Assembly (NCBI GenBank): GCA_910584875.1
Contig: CAJUDA010000003.1
Coordinates: forward strand, 62,001 to 126,000
Direction: 5' to 3'
Source: an uncultured Eubacterium sp.
GTDB taxonomy: Bacteria; Bacillota; Clostridia; Lachnospirales; Lachnospiraceae
Length of the DNA: 64,000 nucleotides
Within the stretch, counting starts at the first letter, position 1. Each line of letters starts with the position of its first letter. This document shows positions 1 through 9,406 of this stretch, piece by piece. The notes below the pieces were generated by a model that saw only the letters and a program-made list of their open reading frames with translations, searched no databases and was not told the origin of the DNA. A program made the translations under genes and the position numbers.

Positions 1-861
1 AGAGTGAATATTACATATAACGGCTATATCGGAGTGGCACAGCAGAATGCAAAAGGCAGCAGCGTACCTGTTGCACTGTGCAATTCTGCAAAAGGTGTGA
101 TCGTCAGCAAGTCGATACCTGCCAACAAGATTCACTATTATCCGGTGAAGAAGGGAACCTATTATATCAGGACAGAGGGGATTTATGATAATATCGTTAC
201 ATTAAAGTATGTGTCTACAGGTGTATTTTCAGCATCACGGGATAACGTGACAACGGTTCCTCTTCTGGGAACGGCGACCTTTGACGTCAAATTCAAGGCA
301 GATAAAACAGGGCTTCTGACTCTGTTTGAGCGCACTGGTGCAAGCTGGGATGTAACACTTTTAAATGCTAAGAAAAATCCGCTCTCTCCATCCATTTGGC
401 AGTGGTTAGGAAGCAAAACCAATGCGACATCCAGTTTTGCTGTAAAGAAGGGATCTACTTACTACTTCCGTCTGAAGGCTGGTATTGGAGATGATGACAG
501 AGTTTTATCCTATAGTATTTCCGGTGCATCTGCCTCAAAGAATACATCAAAGAAAAAGGCGATCACTCTGAAAAAAGGCAAGTCAAAAAGTATTGTGATC
601 CTTGCTGGCGATAAGAAGACACACTATTTCAAAATCAAGATGACAAAGAAAAAGAAACTCAATATGTCATTTACTGCGACAGGACATGGTGATTTCACAT
701 ATGATCTCATTAAAGGAAGCAAGAGAGTTGCGATTCGCCGTAGCAGCACAAATGGTCCGGTCAAATCGGTATCCAAGCTGAAAAAAGGAACGTACTATTT
801 CCGGATCAAACTGAATACCAAGTCAAAATCCAGTGGCCGGTTTACTTTGAAATTAAAATAA
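1..861 (+). CDS. Secreted repeat protein, C-terminal part only
   Basis: The frame is already open at base 1, so the N terminus lies outside the window and no start can be assigned. The visible part, about 285 residues, has three beta-rich repeats, each carrying a version of the motif KKG(S/T)YYFR near residues 49, 147 and 258 of the visible part. They are joined by lysine- and serine-rich linkers. This resembles the PPC (pre-peptidase C-terminal) type domains of clostridial exported proteins; that is inference from pattern. No LPXTG or cell-wall-binding repeat is seen before the stop, so anchoring, if any, must be N-terminal. The lysine-rich repeat style recurs at the C terminus of the secreted protein at 18461-21052. 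Its function is unknown. A terminator follows at once. Confidence 0.7.
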   Translation, partial: RVNITYNGYIGVAQQNAKGSSVPVALCNSAKGVIVSKSIPANKIHYYPVKKGTYYIRTEGIYDNIVTLKYVSTGVFSASRDNVTTVPLLGTATFDVKFKADKTGLLTLFERTGASWDVTLLNAKKNPLSPSIWQWLGSKTNATSSFAVKKGSTYYFRLKAGIGDDDRVLSYSISGASASKNTSKKKAITLKKGKSKSIVILAGDKKTHYFKIKMTKKKKLNMSFTATGHGDFTYDLIKGSKRVAIRRSSTNGPVKSVSKLKKGTYYFRIKLNTKSKSSGRFTLKLK

Positions 862-877
862 TGTAAGAAAATTTACC

Positions 878-912
878 AAAAAAAGTCCGCGTGTGACAGC
901 CGGACTTTTTTT
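878..912 (+). terminator. Rho-independent terminator
   Basis: AAAAAAAGTCCG and CGGACTTTTTT pair across an 11-nt loop, ending in a T run. It closes the transcript of the secreted repeat protein and separates it from glmM. Confidence 0.85.
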
Positions 913-963
913 GCTGTCAGGATTTAGATTCCCAGACAGAAAGATTGTTTGAAAAATTATTGT

Positions 964-992
964 TGCCTTTTTCCCTTCTCTTGTGTATAATG
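964..992 (+). promoter_or_regulatory. Sigma-A promoter of glmM
   Basis: TTGCCT at 964-969 and a perfect TATAAT at 987-992 are separated by 17 nt. It lies about 80 nt before the glmM start, downstream of the terminator, and is the only good promoter seen before glmM-tig-clpP. Confidence 0.7.
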
Positions 993-1070
993 TAGTACAT
1001 ATGGAGTTTTGGGCGTACTCTGCCCAGACGGGATAGTTTGCCGGCTCTGCCGGCGGATAGGAGAATGAGA

Positions 1071-2417
1071 ATGAAATACTTTGGAACGGATGGATTCCGC
1101 GGCGAGGCGAACGCAGCCCTGACGGTGGAACATGCATACAAAGTGGGGCGTTTTTTGGGACAGTATTATCAGAGAGAAGATCATGATGTCCGGGTTGTGA
1201 TCGGTAAGGATACCCGGCTGTCCGGTTATATGTTTGAGACAGCACTTGCCTCTGGTCTGACGGCGAGTGGAGCAGATGTGTATGAATTACATGTGACGAC
1301 GACGCCCAGTGTGTCTTATTTGATCAGGGAAGAAGGATTTGACTGCGGCATTATGATCAGTGCCAGCCATAATCCATATTTCGATAATGGGATTAAGGTG
1401 ATCAACGGAGAAGGATATAAGCTTGAACCGGAGATCGAGAACCAGATTGAACAGTATATTGATGGAGAGACAGAAGAACTTCCACTGGCGAGGAGAGAGA
1501 AGATTGGACGCTGCTTTGATTATACAAAGGGCAGAGATAAGTATATTGAATATTTGAAGAGTCTTGTAAAAAAACGGTTTGATGGTATCACCATAGCACT
1601 GGATCTCGCCAATGGCTCGGCGTCGATGATCGCCAGAGCGATATTTGAGGATCTGGGGGCCCAGGTGATCGTCCGTAATGATCAGCCAAATGGCACCAAT
1701 ATCAACCGGGACTGCGGGTCGACCCACATTGAGACGCTGCAGAGCCTGATGTATGATACCGGGGCGGATGTGGGATTTGCCTATGATGGTGATGCCGACC
1801 GGTGTCTGGCAGTGGATGATGATGGCAGGATCGTGGATGGCGACCATATTCTGTATTTGTGCGGCAGATATCTGAAGGAACAGGGCAGGCTTCATAAAGA
1901 TACGGTCGTAACGACGGTTATGTCAAATATGGGCCTGTATAAAGCATTTGATAAGCTGGGGATCCGTTATGAGCAGACTGCTGTGGGAGATAAATATGTC
2001 TGTGAGAATATGATGCAGAATGACTACTCCATCGGCGGTGAACAGTCGGGGCATATTATTTTCAGGGAACATGCCGTGACAGGAGACGGGATCCTGACGT
2101 CTCTGATGATCATGGAGGCGTATCTGAGTTATGGCAAGCCGCTGTCAATGCTGACAAAGGAGCTTGTGATCTATCCGCAGCTGCTTGTGAATGTAAAGGT
2201 AAAAGATAAGCTGGCGGCAAGAGAGGATCCGGATGTGAAGAGGGCAGAAGATGAGGTTGTCACGGCTCTTGGTAACGCCGGACGACTGCTGTTGCGGGAG
2301 AGTGGTACGGAACCGCTGGTCCGTGTCATGGTCGAAGCAGAAAGTGATGAATTATGTAGGAAAAATGTGGATCATATCGTTCAGGTGCTGAAGGATAAAG
2401 GACACGTTATAGAATAA
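1071..2417 (+). CDS. glmM: Phosphoglucosamine mutase GlmM
   Basis: Converts glucosamine-6-phosphate to glucosamine-1-phosphate, the step before UDP-GlcNAc for peptidoglycan; cytosolic. The 448-residue length is normal. It opens with the family signature MKYFGTDGFRG. The phosphoserine loop is ISASHNP with Ser99, the metal loop DGDADR is at 239-244, and a RESGTEP phosphate-binding motif lies near the C terminus. An in-frame upstream start at 1038 is less likely because AGGAG at 1059-1063 sits 7 nt before the ATG at 1071. The next gene, tig, follows after 10 nt. As in other GlmM enzymes, activation probably needs phosphorylation of Ser99. Confidence 0.96.
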   Translation: MKYFGTDGFRGEANAALTVEHAYKVGRFLGQYYQREDHDVRVVIGKDTRLSGYMFETALASGLTASGADVYELHVTTTPSVSYLIREEGFDCGIMISASHNPYFDNGIKVINGEGYKLEPEIENQIEQYIDGETEELPLARREKIGRCFDYTKGRDKYIEYLKSLVKKRFDGITIALDLANGSASMIARAIFEDLGAQVIVRNDQPNGTNINRDCGSTHIETLQSLMYDTGADVGFAYDGDADRCLAVDDDGRIVDGDHILYLCGRYLKEQGRLHKDTVVTTVMSNMGLYKAFDKLGIRYEQTAVGDKYVCENMMQNDYSIGGEQSGHIIFREHAVTGDGILTSLMIMEAYLSYGKPLSMLTKELVIYPQLLVNVKVKDKLAAREDPDVKRAEDEVVTALGNAGRLLLRESGTEPLVRVMVEAESDELCRKNVDHIVQVLKDKGHVIE

Positions 2418-2427
2418 GGAGGATAAC

Positions 2428-3750
2428 ATGAGTTACACAGTAGAAAATTTGGAAAAGAGTATGGCAAAAATAACGATTACCGTAAGTGCTGAAGATTTTG
2501 AGACGGCTATGGTCAGATCTTATAATAAAAATAAGAAGAGTATCAGTATTCAGGGCTTCCGCCGCGGTAAGGCACCACGAAAGATGATCGAGAAGATGTA
2601 TGGTCCGGAAGTTTTTTATGAAGATGCTGCCAATTTTGCGATCCCGGATGCCTATGAGGAGGCAGCGAAGGAGTGCGGACTTGACATTGTATCCAGACCA
2701 GAGATCGATGTGGTCGATATCGAAAAGGGAAAAGAATTTGTCTTTACAGCGATCGTAGCGGTAAAGCCGGAAGTTACCCTGGGTGAATACAAAGGGATCG
2801 AGGTGGCAAAAAGAGAAGTGAAGATCATGGCGGCTGATGTGAATGCAGAGCTTGAACGCGTCCGTGAGCAGAACAGCCGTATGATATCCATCGAGGACCG
2901 TGGCATCAAAAAAGATGATACAGCAGTGATCGACTTTGAGGGCTTTGTGGATGGTGAATCATTCCAGGGCGGAAAAGGCGAGGATTATTCTCTGGTGATC
3001 GGCAGCCATTCCTTTATTGATACGTTTGAGGATCAGCTGATCGGTAAGAAGAAGGGAGAGGAAGCAGAAGTCAATGTAACGTTCCCGGATGATTATCATG
3101 AGGAATCCCTGAAAGGGAAACCGGCGATGTTTAAAGTCGTGATCAAGGAAATCAAGGAAAAAGAACTGCCGAAGCTGGACGATGAGTTTGCCAGTGATGT
3201 GTCAGAGTTTGAGACACTGAAAGAGTATAAGGCAAGTATTAAAAAGACACTTACGGAGAAAAGAAAAGAAGAAGTAAAGAGAGAAAAAGAGACGGAAGTC
3301 GTTGAAAAGGTAGTGGAAAATGTCACCGTGGAGCTTCCTGATCCAATGGTAGACGAGCATGTGCGTCAGATGATCCAGGAATTTGCCGGACGGATCCAGC
3401 AGCAGGGGCTCAGTTTTGAGCAGTATATGCAGATGACTGGCATGACACCGGATGCCCTGATGGGACAGATGAGACCGGAAGCAGAGAAACGCATTAAGAC
3501 GAGACTTACTCTGGAGGCAGTGGTCAAAGCAGAGAATATCAAGGCATCAGAAGAGGATATTGAACAGGAGATCGAAAACATTGCGTCCATGTACCAGATG
3601 GAAGTGGATAAACTCAAAGAAGCCATGGGTGATGAAGAGAGAGAACAGGTAGCAGAAGATATGGCTGTGCAGAAGGCAGTTGAATTCCTGGCGAAAAAAG
3701 CAGTCGAGACGGATGCAGCATCAGAAGAGGCAGAGGATAAGGAAGAATAA
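2428..3750 (+). CDS. tig: Trigger factor
   Basis: Ribosome-associated chaperone that meets nascent chains at the exit tunnel and has peptidyl-prolyl isomerase activity. The N-terminal ribosome-binding signature GFRRGKAP is at 43-50. An FKBP-type domain follows at about 155-245, then the helical chaperone arms. At 440 residues it is full length, with an acidic C-terminal tail. AAGGAGG lies just before the ATG. The order tig-clpP-clpX-lon is common in Firmicutes and groups nascent-chain folding with ATP-dependent proteolysis; here the spacings are 28, 79 and 26 nt. Confidence 0.96.
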   Translation: MSYTVENLEKSMAKITITVSAEDFETAMVRSYNKNKKSISIQGFRRGKAPRKMIEKMYGPEVFYEDAANFAIPDAYEEAAKECGLDIVSRPEIDVVDIEKGKEFVFTAIVAVKPEVTLGEYKGIEVAKREVKIMAADVNAELERVREQNSRMISIEDRGIKKDDTAVIDFEGFVDGESFQGGKGEDYSLVIGSHSFIDTFEDQLIGKKKGEEAEVNVTFPDDYHEESLKGKPAMFKVVIKEIKEKELPKLDDEFASDVSEFETLKEYKASIKKTLTEKRKEEVKREKETEVVEKVVENVTVELPDPMVDEHVRQMIQEFAGRIQQQGLSFEQYMQMTGMTPDALMGQMRPEAEKRIKTRLTLEAVVKAENIKASEEDIEQEIENIASMYQMEVDKLKEAMGDEEREQVAEDMAVQKAVEFLAKKAVETDAASEEAEDKEE

Positions 3751-3778
3751 TTATTATATGATATTGGGAGGCATGACA

Positions 3779-4393
3779 ATGGCATTAGTACCTTACGTCG
3801 TAGAGCAGACCAGTCGTGGCGGGGAACGCTCTTATGACATTTATTCAAGATTATTAAAGGAACGCATCATTTTTCTGTCTGATGAGGTGAATGACCAGAC
3901 AGCGAGTCTGGTTGTAGCACAGCTTTTGTTTCTGGAATCGGAAGATCCAAAGAAGGACATCCAGTTATATATTAATAGTCCGGGCGGTTCTGTAACAGCA
4001 GGCATGGCGATCTACGATACAATGAATTATGTGAAATGTGATGTATCTACGATCTGTATTGGTCTGGCGGCAAGCATGGGTGCTTTCCTTCTCTCCAGTG
4101 GTGCCAAAGGCAAGCGTTTTGCCCTGCCCAATGCCGAGGTAATGATCCATCAGCCGTCCGGCGGCGCCAAGGGACAGGCAACGGAGATCCAGATTGTGGC
4201 GGAAAACATCTTGAAGACCAAGAAAAAACTGAATGAGATTCTGGCAGCGAATACGGGACAGACGGTAGAGACCATCGCACAGGATACGGAGCGCGACAAT
4301 TTTATGAGCGCGGAAGAGGCAAAGGAATATGGTCTGGTGGATGAGATCGTCGTAAACCGCAATGATACAAGTGAAGAGAAGACAGAAGAGTAA
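3779..4393 (+). CDS. clpP: ATP-dependent Clp protease proteolytic subunit
   Basis: Serine protease subunit forming the tetradecameric chamber that works with ClpX, encoded next door. The triad can be read as Ser99 (GLAASMG), His124 (MIHQPSGG) and Asp173 (ERDNF). The 204-residue length is typical and the protein is cytosolic. The frame stays open back into tig, but GGGAGG at 3766-3771 lies 7 nt before the ATG at 3779, which gives the usual start MALVPYV; an ATG at 3773 is too close to that site. No CtsR-type operator was recognised upstream, so a heat-shock link is not shown. Confidence 0.95.
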   Translation: MALVPYVVEQTSRGGERSYDIYSRLLKERIIFLSDEVNDQTASLVVAQLLFLESEDPKKDIQLYINSPGGSVTAGMAIYDTMNYVKCDVSTICIGLAASMGAFLLSSGAKGKRFALPNAEVMIHQPSGGAKGQATEIQIVAENILKTKKKLNEILAANTGQTVETIAQDTERDNFMSAEEAKEYGLVDEIVVNRNDTSEEKTEE

Positions 4394-4417
4394 CGGAGTT
4401 GTCTTGTGATAAGGGAG

Positions 4418-4445
4418 AATGGTGCCGGAATGTACTGGTACCATT
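4418..4445 (+). other. Hairpin between clpP and clpX
   Basis: AATGGTGCC and GGTACCATT can pair, with one G-U pair, over a 10-nt loop. Only TTTT-G follows, so it is at best a weak attenuator or an mRNA processing or stability element between the two protease genes. Confidence 0.35.
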
Positions 4446-4472
4446 TTGCCGTATTTATGATTGGAGGCTGAC

Positions 4473-5792
4473 ATGGCAGGAAAAAATAATGAAAATATGC
4501 CAAGGCTGTGCTGTTCTTTCTGTGGAAGAACAGAGCAGCAGGTCCGTAAGCTGATCGCAGGACCGAATGGCGTTTATATATGCGATGAATGCGTGGATCT
4601 GTGTGATGAGATCCTCGAAGAAGAATATCAGGAAAATTATGATGACAAAGAGGGAGAGGAGATCAATCTTCTCAAGCCACGCGAGATCAAAGAGTTTCTG
4701 GATGAATATGTAGTGGGACAGGAGGATGCCAAGCGGGCTCTTTCTGTGGCAGTATATAACCATTATAAGAGAATACAGGCAGGCAGGGACATGAGTGTGG
4801 AGCTGCAGAAAAGTAATATTCTGATGGTGGGACCGACCGGTTCTGGCAAGACCTATCTTGCCCAGACACTGGCGAAGATCCTGAATGTACCTTTTGCTAT
4901 TGCCGATGCCACTACTCTGACCGAGGCCGGTTATGTCGGTGAGGATGTGGAAAATATACTGCTGAAGATCATTCAGGCAGCTGACTATGATATTACCCGT
5001 GCCGAACACGGCATTATTTATCTGGATGAGATTGATAAGATCACAAAAAAAGCAGAAAATGTATCCATTACCCGTGATGTATCGGGAGAGGGAGTACAGC
5101 AGGCGCTGTTGAAAATCCTGGAAGGAACAGAGGCAAGCGTGCCGCCCCAGGGTGGCAGAAAGCATCCGCAGCAGGAATTTTTCCATATCGATACGACCAA
5201 TATCCTCTTTATCTGTGGAGGAGCTTTTGATGGTCTGGATAAGATCATCAGTTCCCGTATCGACAAAAAATCCATTGGTTTTAATGCCGATATCGCCGAT
5301 CCTACAGAACAGAATGTGGGCGAGTTGTTTAAGCAGGCACTGCCCCAGGATTTTGTGAAGTTCGGTCTGATCCCCGAATTTATCGGCCGTGTGCCGGTGA
5401 CCGTGTCACTGGATCTGCTGGATGAGGCGGCATTGAAGGAGATTCTGGTGCGTCCGAAAAACGCTATCACAAAACAGTATCAGAAGCTGCTGGAACTGGA
5501 TGGTGTTACACTGTCCTTTGAGGAGGAGGCGCTTGGAGCAGTGGCGCGTCTTTCCACAGAGAGGAAGACTGGCGCACGTGGATTGAGGGCGATACTGGAG
5601 AGCAGTATGATGGATTATATGTTTGAGCTGCCCTCGCGGGATGATGTAACAGAATGTGTTATTACAAAGGGTGTCATAGACGGCAGCGCGGCTCCGGAAC
5701 TAAAAGGTCCGGCGGGAGTTGTATTTCTGGAGGATTCAAGGATAAAACAGATAGAAAGCAAAGATCAGGATTCCTCGGAAGAAAGCGCATAA
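4473..5792 (+). CDS. clpX: ClpX ATPase, Clp protease specificity subunit
   Basis: AAA+ unfoldase that recognises substrates and feeds them to ClpP. The N-terminal zinc-binding domain has Cys14, Cys17, Cys37 and Cys40 (CSFC and CDEC). Walker A GPTGSGKT is at 120-127, Walker B is IIYLDEID, and the C-terminal small AAA domain contains TGARGLR. At 439 residues it is normal. A TTG at 4461 is in frame, but GGAGG at 4463-4467 places the start at the ATG at 4473. It lies between clpP and lon, as expected. Confidence 0.96.
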   Translation: MAGKNNENMPRLCCSFCGRTEQQVRKLIAGPNGVYICDECVDLCDEILEEEYQENYDDKEGEEINLLKPREIKEFLDEYVVGQEDAKRALSVAVYNHYKRIQAGRDMSVELQKSNILMVGPTGSGKTYLAQTLAKILNVPFAIADATTLTEAGYVGEDVENILLKIIQAADYDITRAEHGIIYLDEIDKITKKAENVSITRDVSGEGVQQALLKILEGTEASVPPQGGRKHPQQEFFHIDTTNILFICGGAFDGLDKIISSRIDKKSIGFNADIADPTEQNVGELFKQALPQDFVKFGLIPEFIGRVPVTVSLDLLDEAALKEILVRPKNAITKQYQKLLELDGVTLSFEEEALGAVARLSTERKTGARGLRAILESSMMDYMFELPSRDDVTECVITKGVIDGSAAPELKGPAGVVFLEDSRIKQIESKDQDSSEESA

Positions 5793-5818
5793 GGAATCAG
5801 ACCAAAAGGGAGGATAAC

Positions 5819-8140
5819 ATGAGTGAACAGCAAATGAAAACAATGCCTATTCTTGCTCTGCGTGGTATGACGGTGTTACCGGGTATGCTGGTTCATTTGG
5901 ATATAAACAGAGAGATTACAAAGAGAGCGATCGAAGAAGCCATGGCGGCAGATGGGACAGTTTTTCTTACTGTCCAGCGGGATGAATCGGTTGAGATGCC
6001 GTCCTTTTATGATCTGCACGAGATCGGTGTGATCGCGAAGGTCCGTCAGGAAGTGAAATTGAAGGACCATATTGTACGTGTTATGATCTCTACCCGGGAT
6101 CGCGGTAATCTGCTGAGCCTGAATCAGACAAAGCCCTTTTTGATGGGAGACGTCGTACCATATCATTGGGATGAGGCAGAGGATTATATTGGCGAGAGTG
6201 AGAAAGCGGCTATGTGCCGTAATCTGAAAGAAATATATAATATCTATCTCAATGAAAATCCGCGGGCAGGACGCAGTGCCATGGACAAGATCCGCAAGAC
6301 TGAAAATCTGGGCCAGCTCACCGATCTGATCGCGATGCACATCAGCATGGGATACGAGAAACGGCAGGAAATACTGGAATGCCTTGACCTGGAACGCCGT
6401 TATGAGCTTGTGTCGTCCGTGCTGATGGAAGAAGTAAATATATCCCGGATCCGCGAGGCGTACCGCAACAAGGTAAAGGAAGAAGTAGACAAGAACCAGA
6501 AAGAATATTTCCTGCGGGAGCAAATGAAAGTGATCCGCAACGAACTGGGGGATGAAGGCGGTCCCGAGGATTATGCGGAAAAATACAGTTCCCAGCTGGA
6601 AGAACTGCAGTGCAGCGATGAAGTGCGAGAGACCATTGGGGAAGAGATCCGTCGTCTGCAGAATATTCCTGTCAATTCATCCGAACATGTAGTGGCAAGA
6701 GATTATATCGAGAATGTACTTGCCCTGCCCTGGGATGTTATGTCGGAAGATAATAACGATATCGTAAATGCAGAGAAGATCCTGGATGAAGATCATTATG
6801 GTCTTGCCAAAGTGAAAGAACGGATCCTGGAGTTTCTGGCAGTGCGCTCTCTTACAGATAAAGGAGAATCTCCCATTATCTGTCTGGTGGGACCTCCGGG
6901 GACCGGTAAGACCTCCATTGCAAAATCGGTGGCGAGGGCGCTGGATAAGAAATATATCCGCATCTGTCTCGGCGGCGTCCGTGACGAGGCAGAGATCCGG
7001 GGACACAGGAGAACTTACGTCGGCGCTATGCCGGGGCGTTTTATTGATGGATTGAAAAAGGCAAAGGTGAAGAATCCGCTGATCCTTCTGGATGAGATTG
7101 ACAAGGTGAGCAGTGATTACCGGGGGGACACGTCGTCGGCGCTTCTGGAGGTGCTTGACCCGGAGCAGAACAGGAATTTTGTCGATCATTATATCGAACT
7201 GTCGGTGGATCTGTCTGAAGCATTGTTTATCTGTACGGCGAACTCGACGGATACGATCCCAAGACCTCTTCTGGACCGTATGGAGCTGATCTCCATTGCC
7301 GGGTATACGGAAAATGAACGGTTTCACATCGGAAAGGACTATCTGATTCCGAAACAGCTGGAAAAGAATGGTCTGAAGAAAAAACAGCTGGCGATCGCAG
7401 ATGCCGGTCTGCGCGCGGTTATCTCATACTATACGAAGGAAGCCGGGGTTCGTGAACTGGAGCGTCAGATCGGGAAGATCTGCCGGAAAAGCGCCAGACG
7501 GATCTTACGGGGAGAAGAGAATGTGATCCGTGTCAACTCCCGGAATGTAGAAGATTTTCTGGGGAAAAAGAAATTTCGCATTAATGAGGCGAATAAGAGA
7601 GATGATGTCGGCATTGTGAGAGGTCTTGCCTGGACACAGGTCGGCGGTGATACACTGGAGATTGAGGTCAATACGATGCCGGGCGAGGGCAAACTGACGA
7701 TGACCGGACAGCTGGGGGATGTGATGAAAGAATCGGCGCAGATCGCCCTGAGTCTGGTGCGCTCTCTTCTTCCTAAGAAAGAAAAGTTTTTTAAAGAACA
7801 TGATTTTCATCTCCATGTGCCGGAAGGGGCGGTGCCAAAGGACGGTCCGTCTGCCGGGGTGACGATGGCGACGGCGATTTATTCTGCTGTGACCGGAAAG
7901 AAGGCGGCCGCTAAGGTTGCCATGACTGGAGAGATCACACTGCGGGGACGTGTACTGCCAATCGGCGGGCTGAAAGAAAAACTGCTGGCGGCACGCATTG
8001 CGGGAATCGAGACCGTTGTCGTTCCAGTAGAGAATAAGCCGGATATAGAGGAACTGGAGGAAGAGATCACGGAAGGAATGTCTGTTGTACTTGCTGAAAG
8101 GATTCAGGATGTGCTGAAAACAGCACTGGTGGAGGGATAA
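5819..8140 (+). CDS. lon: ATP-dependent protease Lon
   Basis: Cytosolic AAA+ serine protease that degrades damaged and regulatory proteins. Domains in order: N-terminal LON substrate domain (about 8-200), coiled-coil region, AAA+ module with Walker A GPPGTGKT at 358-365, and the C-terminal protease domain. The catalytic dyad is Ser678 in DGPSAG and Lys721 in GGLKEK; their spacing matches known Lon proteins. The length is 773 residues. The open frame extends back into clpX, but GGGAGGA at 5808-5814 selects the ATG at 5819. engB starts 4 nt after the stop, so the two are probably co-translated. Confidence 0.96.
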   Translation: MSEQQMKTMPILALRGMTVLPGMLVHLDINREITKRAIEEAMAADGTVFLTVQRDESVEMPSFYDLHEIGVIAKVRQEVKLKDHIVRVMISTRDRGNLLSLNQTKPFLMGDVVPYHWDEAEDYIGESEKAAMCRNLKEIYNIYLNENPRAGRSAMDKIRKTENLGQLTDLIAMHISMGYEKRQEILECLDLERRYELVSSVLMEEVNISRIREAYRNKVKEEVDKNQKEYFLREQMKVIRNELGDEGGPEDYAEKYSSQLEELQCSDEVRETIGEEIRRLQNIPVNSSEHVVARDYIENVLALPWDVMSEDNNDIVNAEKILDEDHYGLAKVKERILEFLAVRSLTDKGESPIICLVGPPGTGKTSIAKSVARALDKKYIRICLGGVRDEAEIRGHRRTYVGAMPGRFIDGLKKAKVKNPLILLDEIDKVSSDYRGDTSSALLEVLDPEQNRNFVDHYIELSVDLSEALFICTANSTDTIPRPLLDRMELISIAGYTENERFHIGKDYLIPKQLEKNGLKKKQLAIADAGLRAVISYYTKEAGVRELERQIGKICRKSARRILRGEENVIRVNSRNVEDFLGKKKFRINEANKRDDVGIVRGLAWTQVGGDTLEIEVNTMPGEGKLTMTGQLGDVMKESAQIALSLVRSLLPKKEKFFKEHDFHLHVPEGAVPKDGPSAGVTMATAIYSAVTGKKAAAKVAMTGEITLRGRVLPIGGLKEKLLAARIAGIETVVVPVENKPDIEELEEEITEGMSVVLAERIQDVLKTALVEG

Positions 8141-8143
8141 AAC

Positions 8144-8752
8144 GTGGTGATCAGATCATTGGAGCTGGAGACGGTGTGCGGCGTCACCAGCAAACTGCCG
8201 CAGCATGATAAAATTGAGATGGCGTTCTGGGGGCGTTCCAATGTGGGGAAATCCTCACTGCTGAATACGTTATGGAACCGGAAGTCGATGGCGAGGATAT
8301 CGGCACAGCCGGGGAAGACACAGACCATTAACTATTATAACGTCAACGGGATCTGCTATATGGTGGATCTGCCTGGATACGGCTACGCAAAAGTATCAAG
8401 AGAACTGGCAGAAAAATGGATGAAGATGATCGGGAAATATCTGGATACTTCCCGGGCGCTGCGTGTAGTATTTCTTCTTGTGGACAGCCGTCATGACCCG
8501 ACGAAACAGGATGTGGAGATGTACCGCATGCTCTATGGAAAGGGATTCAATCCGCTGATCATCGCGACAAAGACGGACAAACTGACAAAGAATGAGATAA
8601 GCCGGAAGCTGGCGGGGATACGAAAGGTGCTGGGTGCCGGACCCGATACGCCGGTACTTCCGTTTTCAGCCCTCAACAGGGAGGGCAGGGATGAAATCTG
8701 GGAATATATTGATTACTTTGTAAAGGAGATCATGATCACAGGGGAGGAATGA
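8144..8752 (+). CDS. engB: Ribosome biogenesis GTPase EngB (YsxC)
   Basis: Small P-loop GTPase needed for late assembly of the 50S subunit. G1 is GRSNVGKSS, G3 is DLPGYGYAK and G4 is TKTD; 202 residues is the family size. It starts with GTG at 8144, 7 nt after GGAGGG inside the end of lon; a second GTG follows directly. The lon-engB pair is conserved in Firmicutes. nth starts 5 nt after its stop. Confidence 0.94.
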   Translation: MVIRSLELETVCGVTSKLPQHDKIEMAFWGRSNVGKSSLLNTLWNRKSMARISAQPGKTQTINYYNVNGICYMVDLPGYGYAKVSRELAEKWMKMIGKYLDTSRALRVVFLLVDSRHDPTKQDVEMYRMLYGKGFNPLIIATKTDKLTKNEISRKLAGIRKVLGAGPDTPVLPFSALNREGRDEIWEYIDYFVKEIMITGEE

Positions 8753-8756
8753 ACAA

Positions 8757-9386
8757 ATGACGAAAAAACAGCGTGCCGGAGAGATTATCGCCCTGCTGGA
8801 ACAGGAATATCCTCTGGCGGACTGTACACTGGATTATGACGAGGCGTGGAAGCTTTTGGTCAGTGTACGTCTGGCGGCGCAGTGTACGGATGCCAGGGTG
8901 AATATAGTGGTAAAGGATCTGTATGGGAAATATCCCTCCCCTTCTGCCCTTGCGGCTGCTTCGGTGGAAGAGATCGAGGAGATTGTCAGGCCCTGCGGTC
9001 TGGGGCACAGCAAGGCACGGGATATCCACAAGTGCATGAATGAGCTGGTAGACAAATATGACGGCAGAGTGCCGGATGATTTTGATGCCCTGCTCGGTCT
9101 GCCCGGAGTAGGACGCAAGAGTGCCAACCTGATCATGGGAGATGTCTTTGGCAAACCTGCCATCGTGACCGATACCCACTGTATCCGGCTGGTGAACCGA
9201 ATGGGTCTGGTCGACGGGATCCGGGAACCGAAGAAAGTAGAAATGGCATTGTGGAAGATCATTCCCGGGGAAAAGGGCAGTGACTTCTGCCACCGTCTTG
9301 TACACCACGGGAGAGAAGTCTGTACGGCGAGGAAGGCGTATTGTGAAAAATGTATTCTTCGGGATGTCTGCAGGAAGAATTTGTAA
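8757..9386 (+). CDS. nth: Endonuclease III
   Basis: DNA glycosylase/AP lyase that removes oxidised pyrimidines in base excision repair. A helix-hairpin-helix LPGVGRKSA carries catalytic Lys121, and VTDTHC carries catalytic Asp139. The [4Fe-4S] loop has Cys189, Cys196, Cys199 and Cys205 with the canonical 6-2-5 spacing. The 209-residue length is typical. An upstream GGGGAGGAA sets the ATG start. It is the last clearly conserved gene of the tig-clp-lon cluster. Confidence 0.95.
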   Translation: MTKKQRAGEIIALLEQEYPLADCTLDYDEAWKLLVSVRLAAQCTDARVNIVVKDLYGKYPSPSALAAASVEEIEEIVRPCGLGHSKARDIHKCMNELVDKYDGRVPDDFDALLGLPGVGRKSANLIMGDVFGKPAIVTDTHCIRLVNRMGLVDGIREPKKVEMALWKIIPGEKGSDFCHRLVHHGREVCTARKAYCEKCILRDVCRKNL

Positions 9387-9406
9387 GGATCAAAGGAGGG
9401 TCAGGA

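Noticed and set aside
1287..1895. 202-codon open frame on the minus strand
   Set aside because: It lies wholly inside glmM, has no ribosome site and no recognisable motif; glmM is certain.
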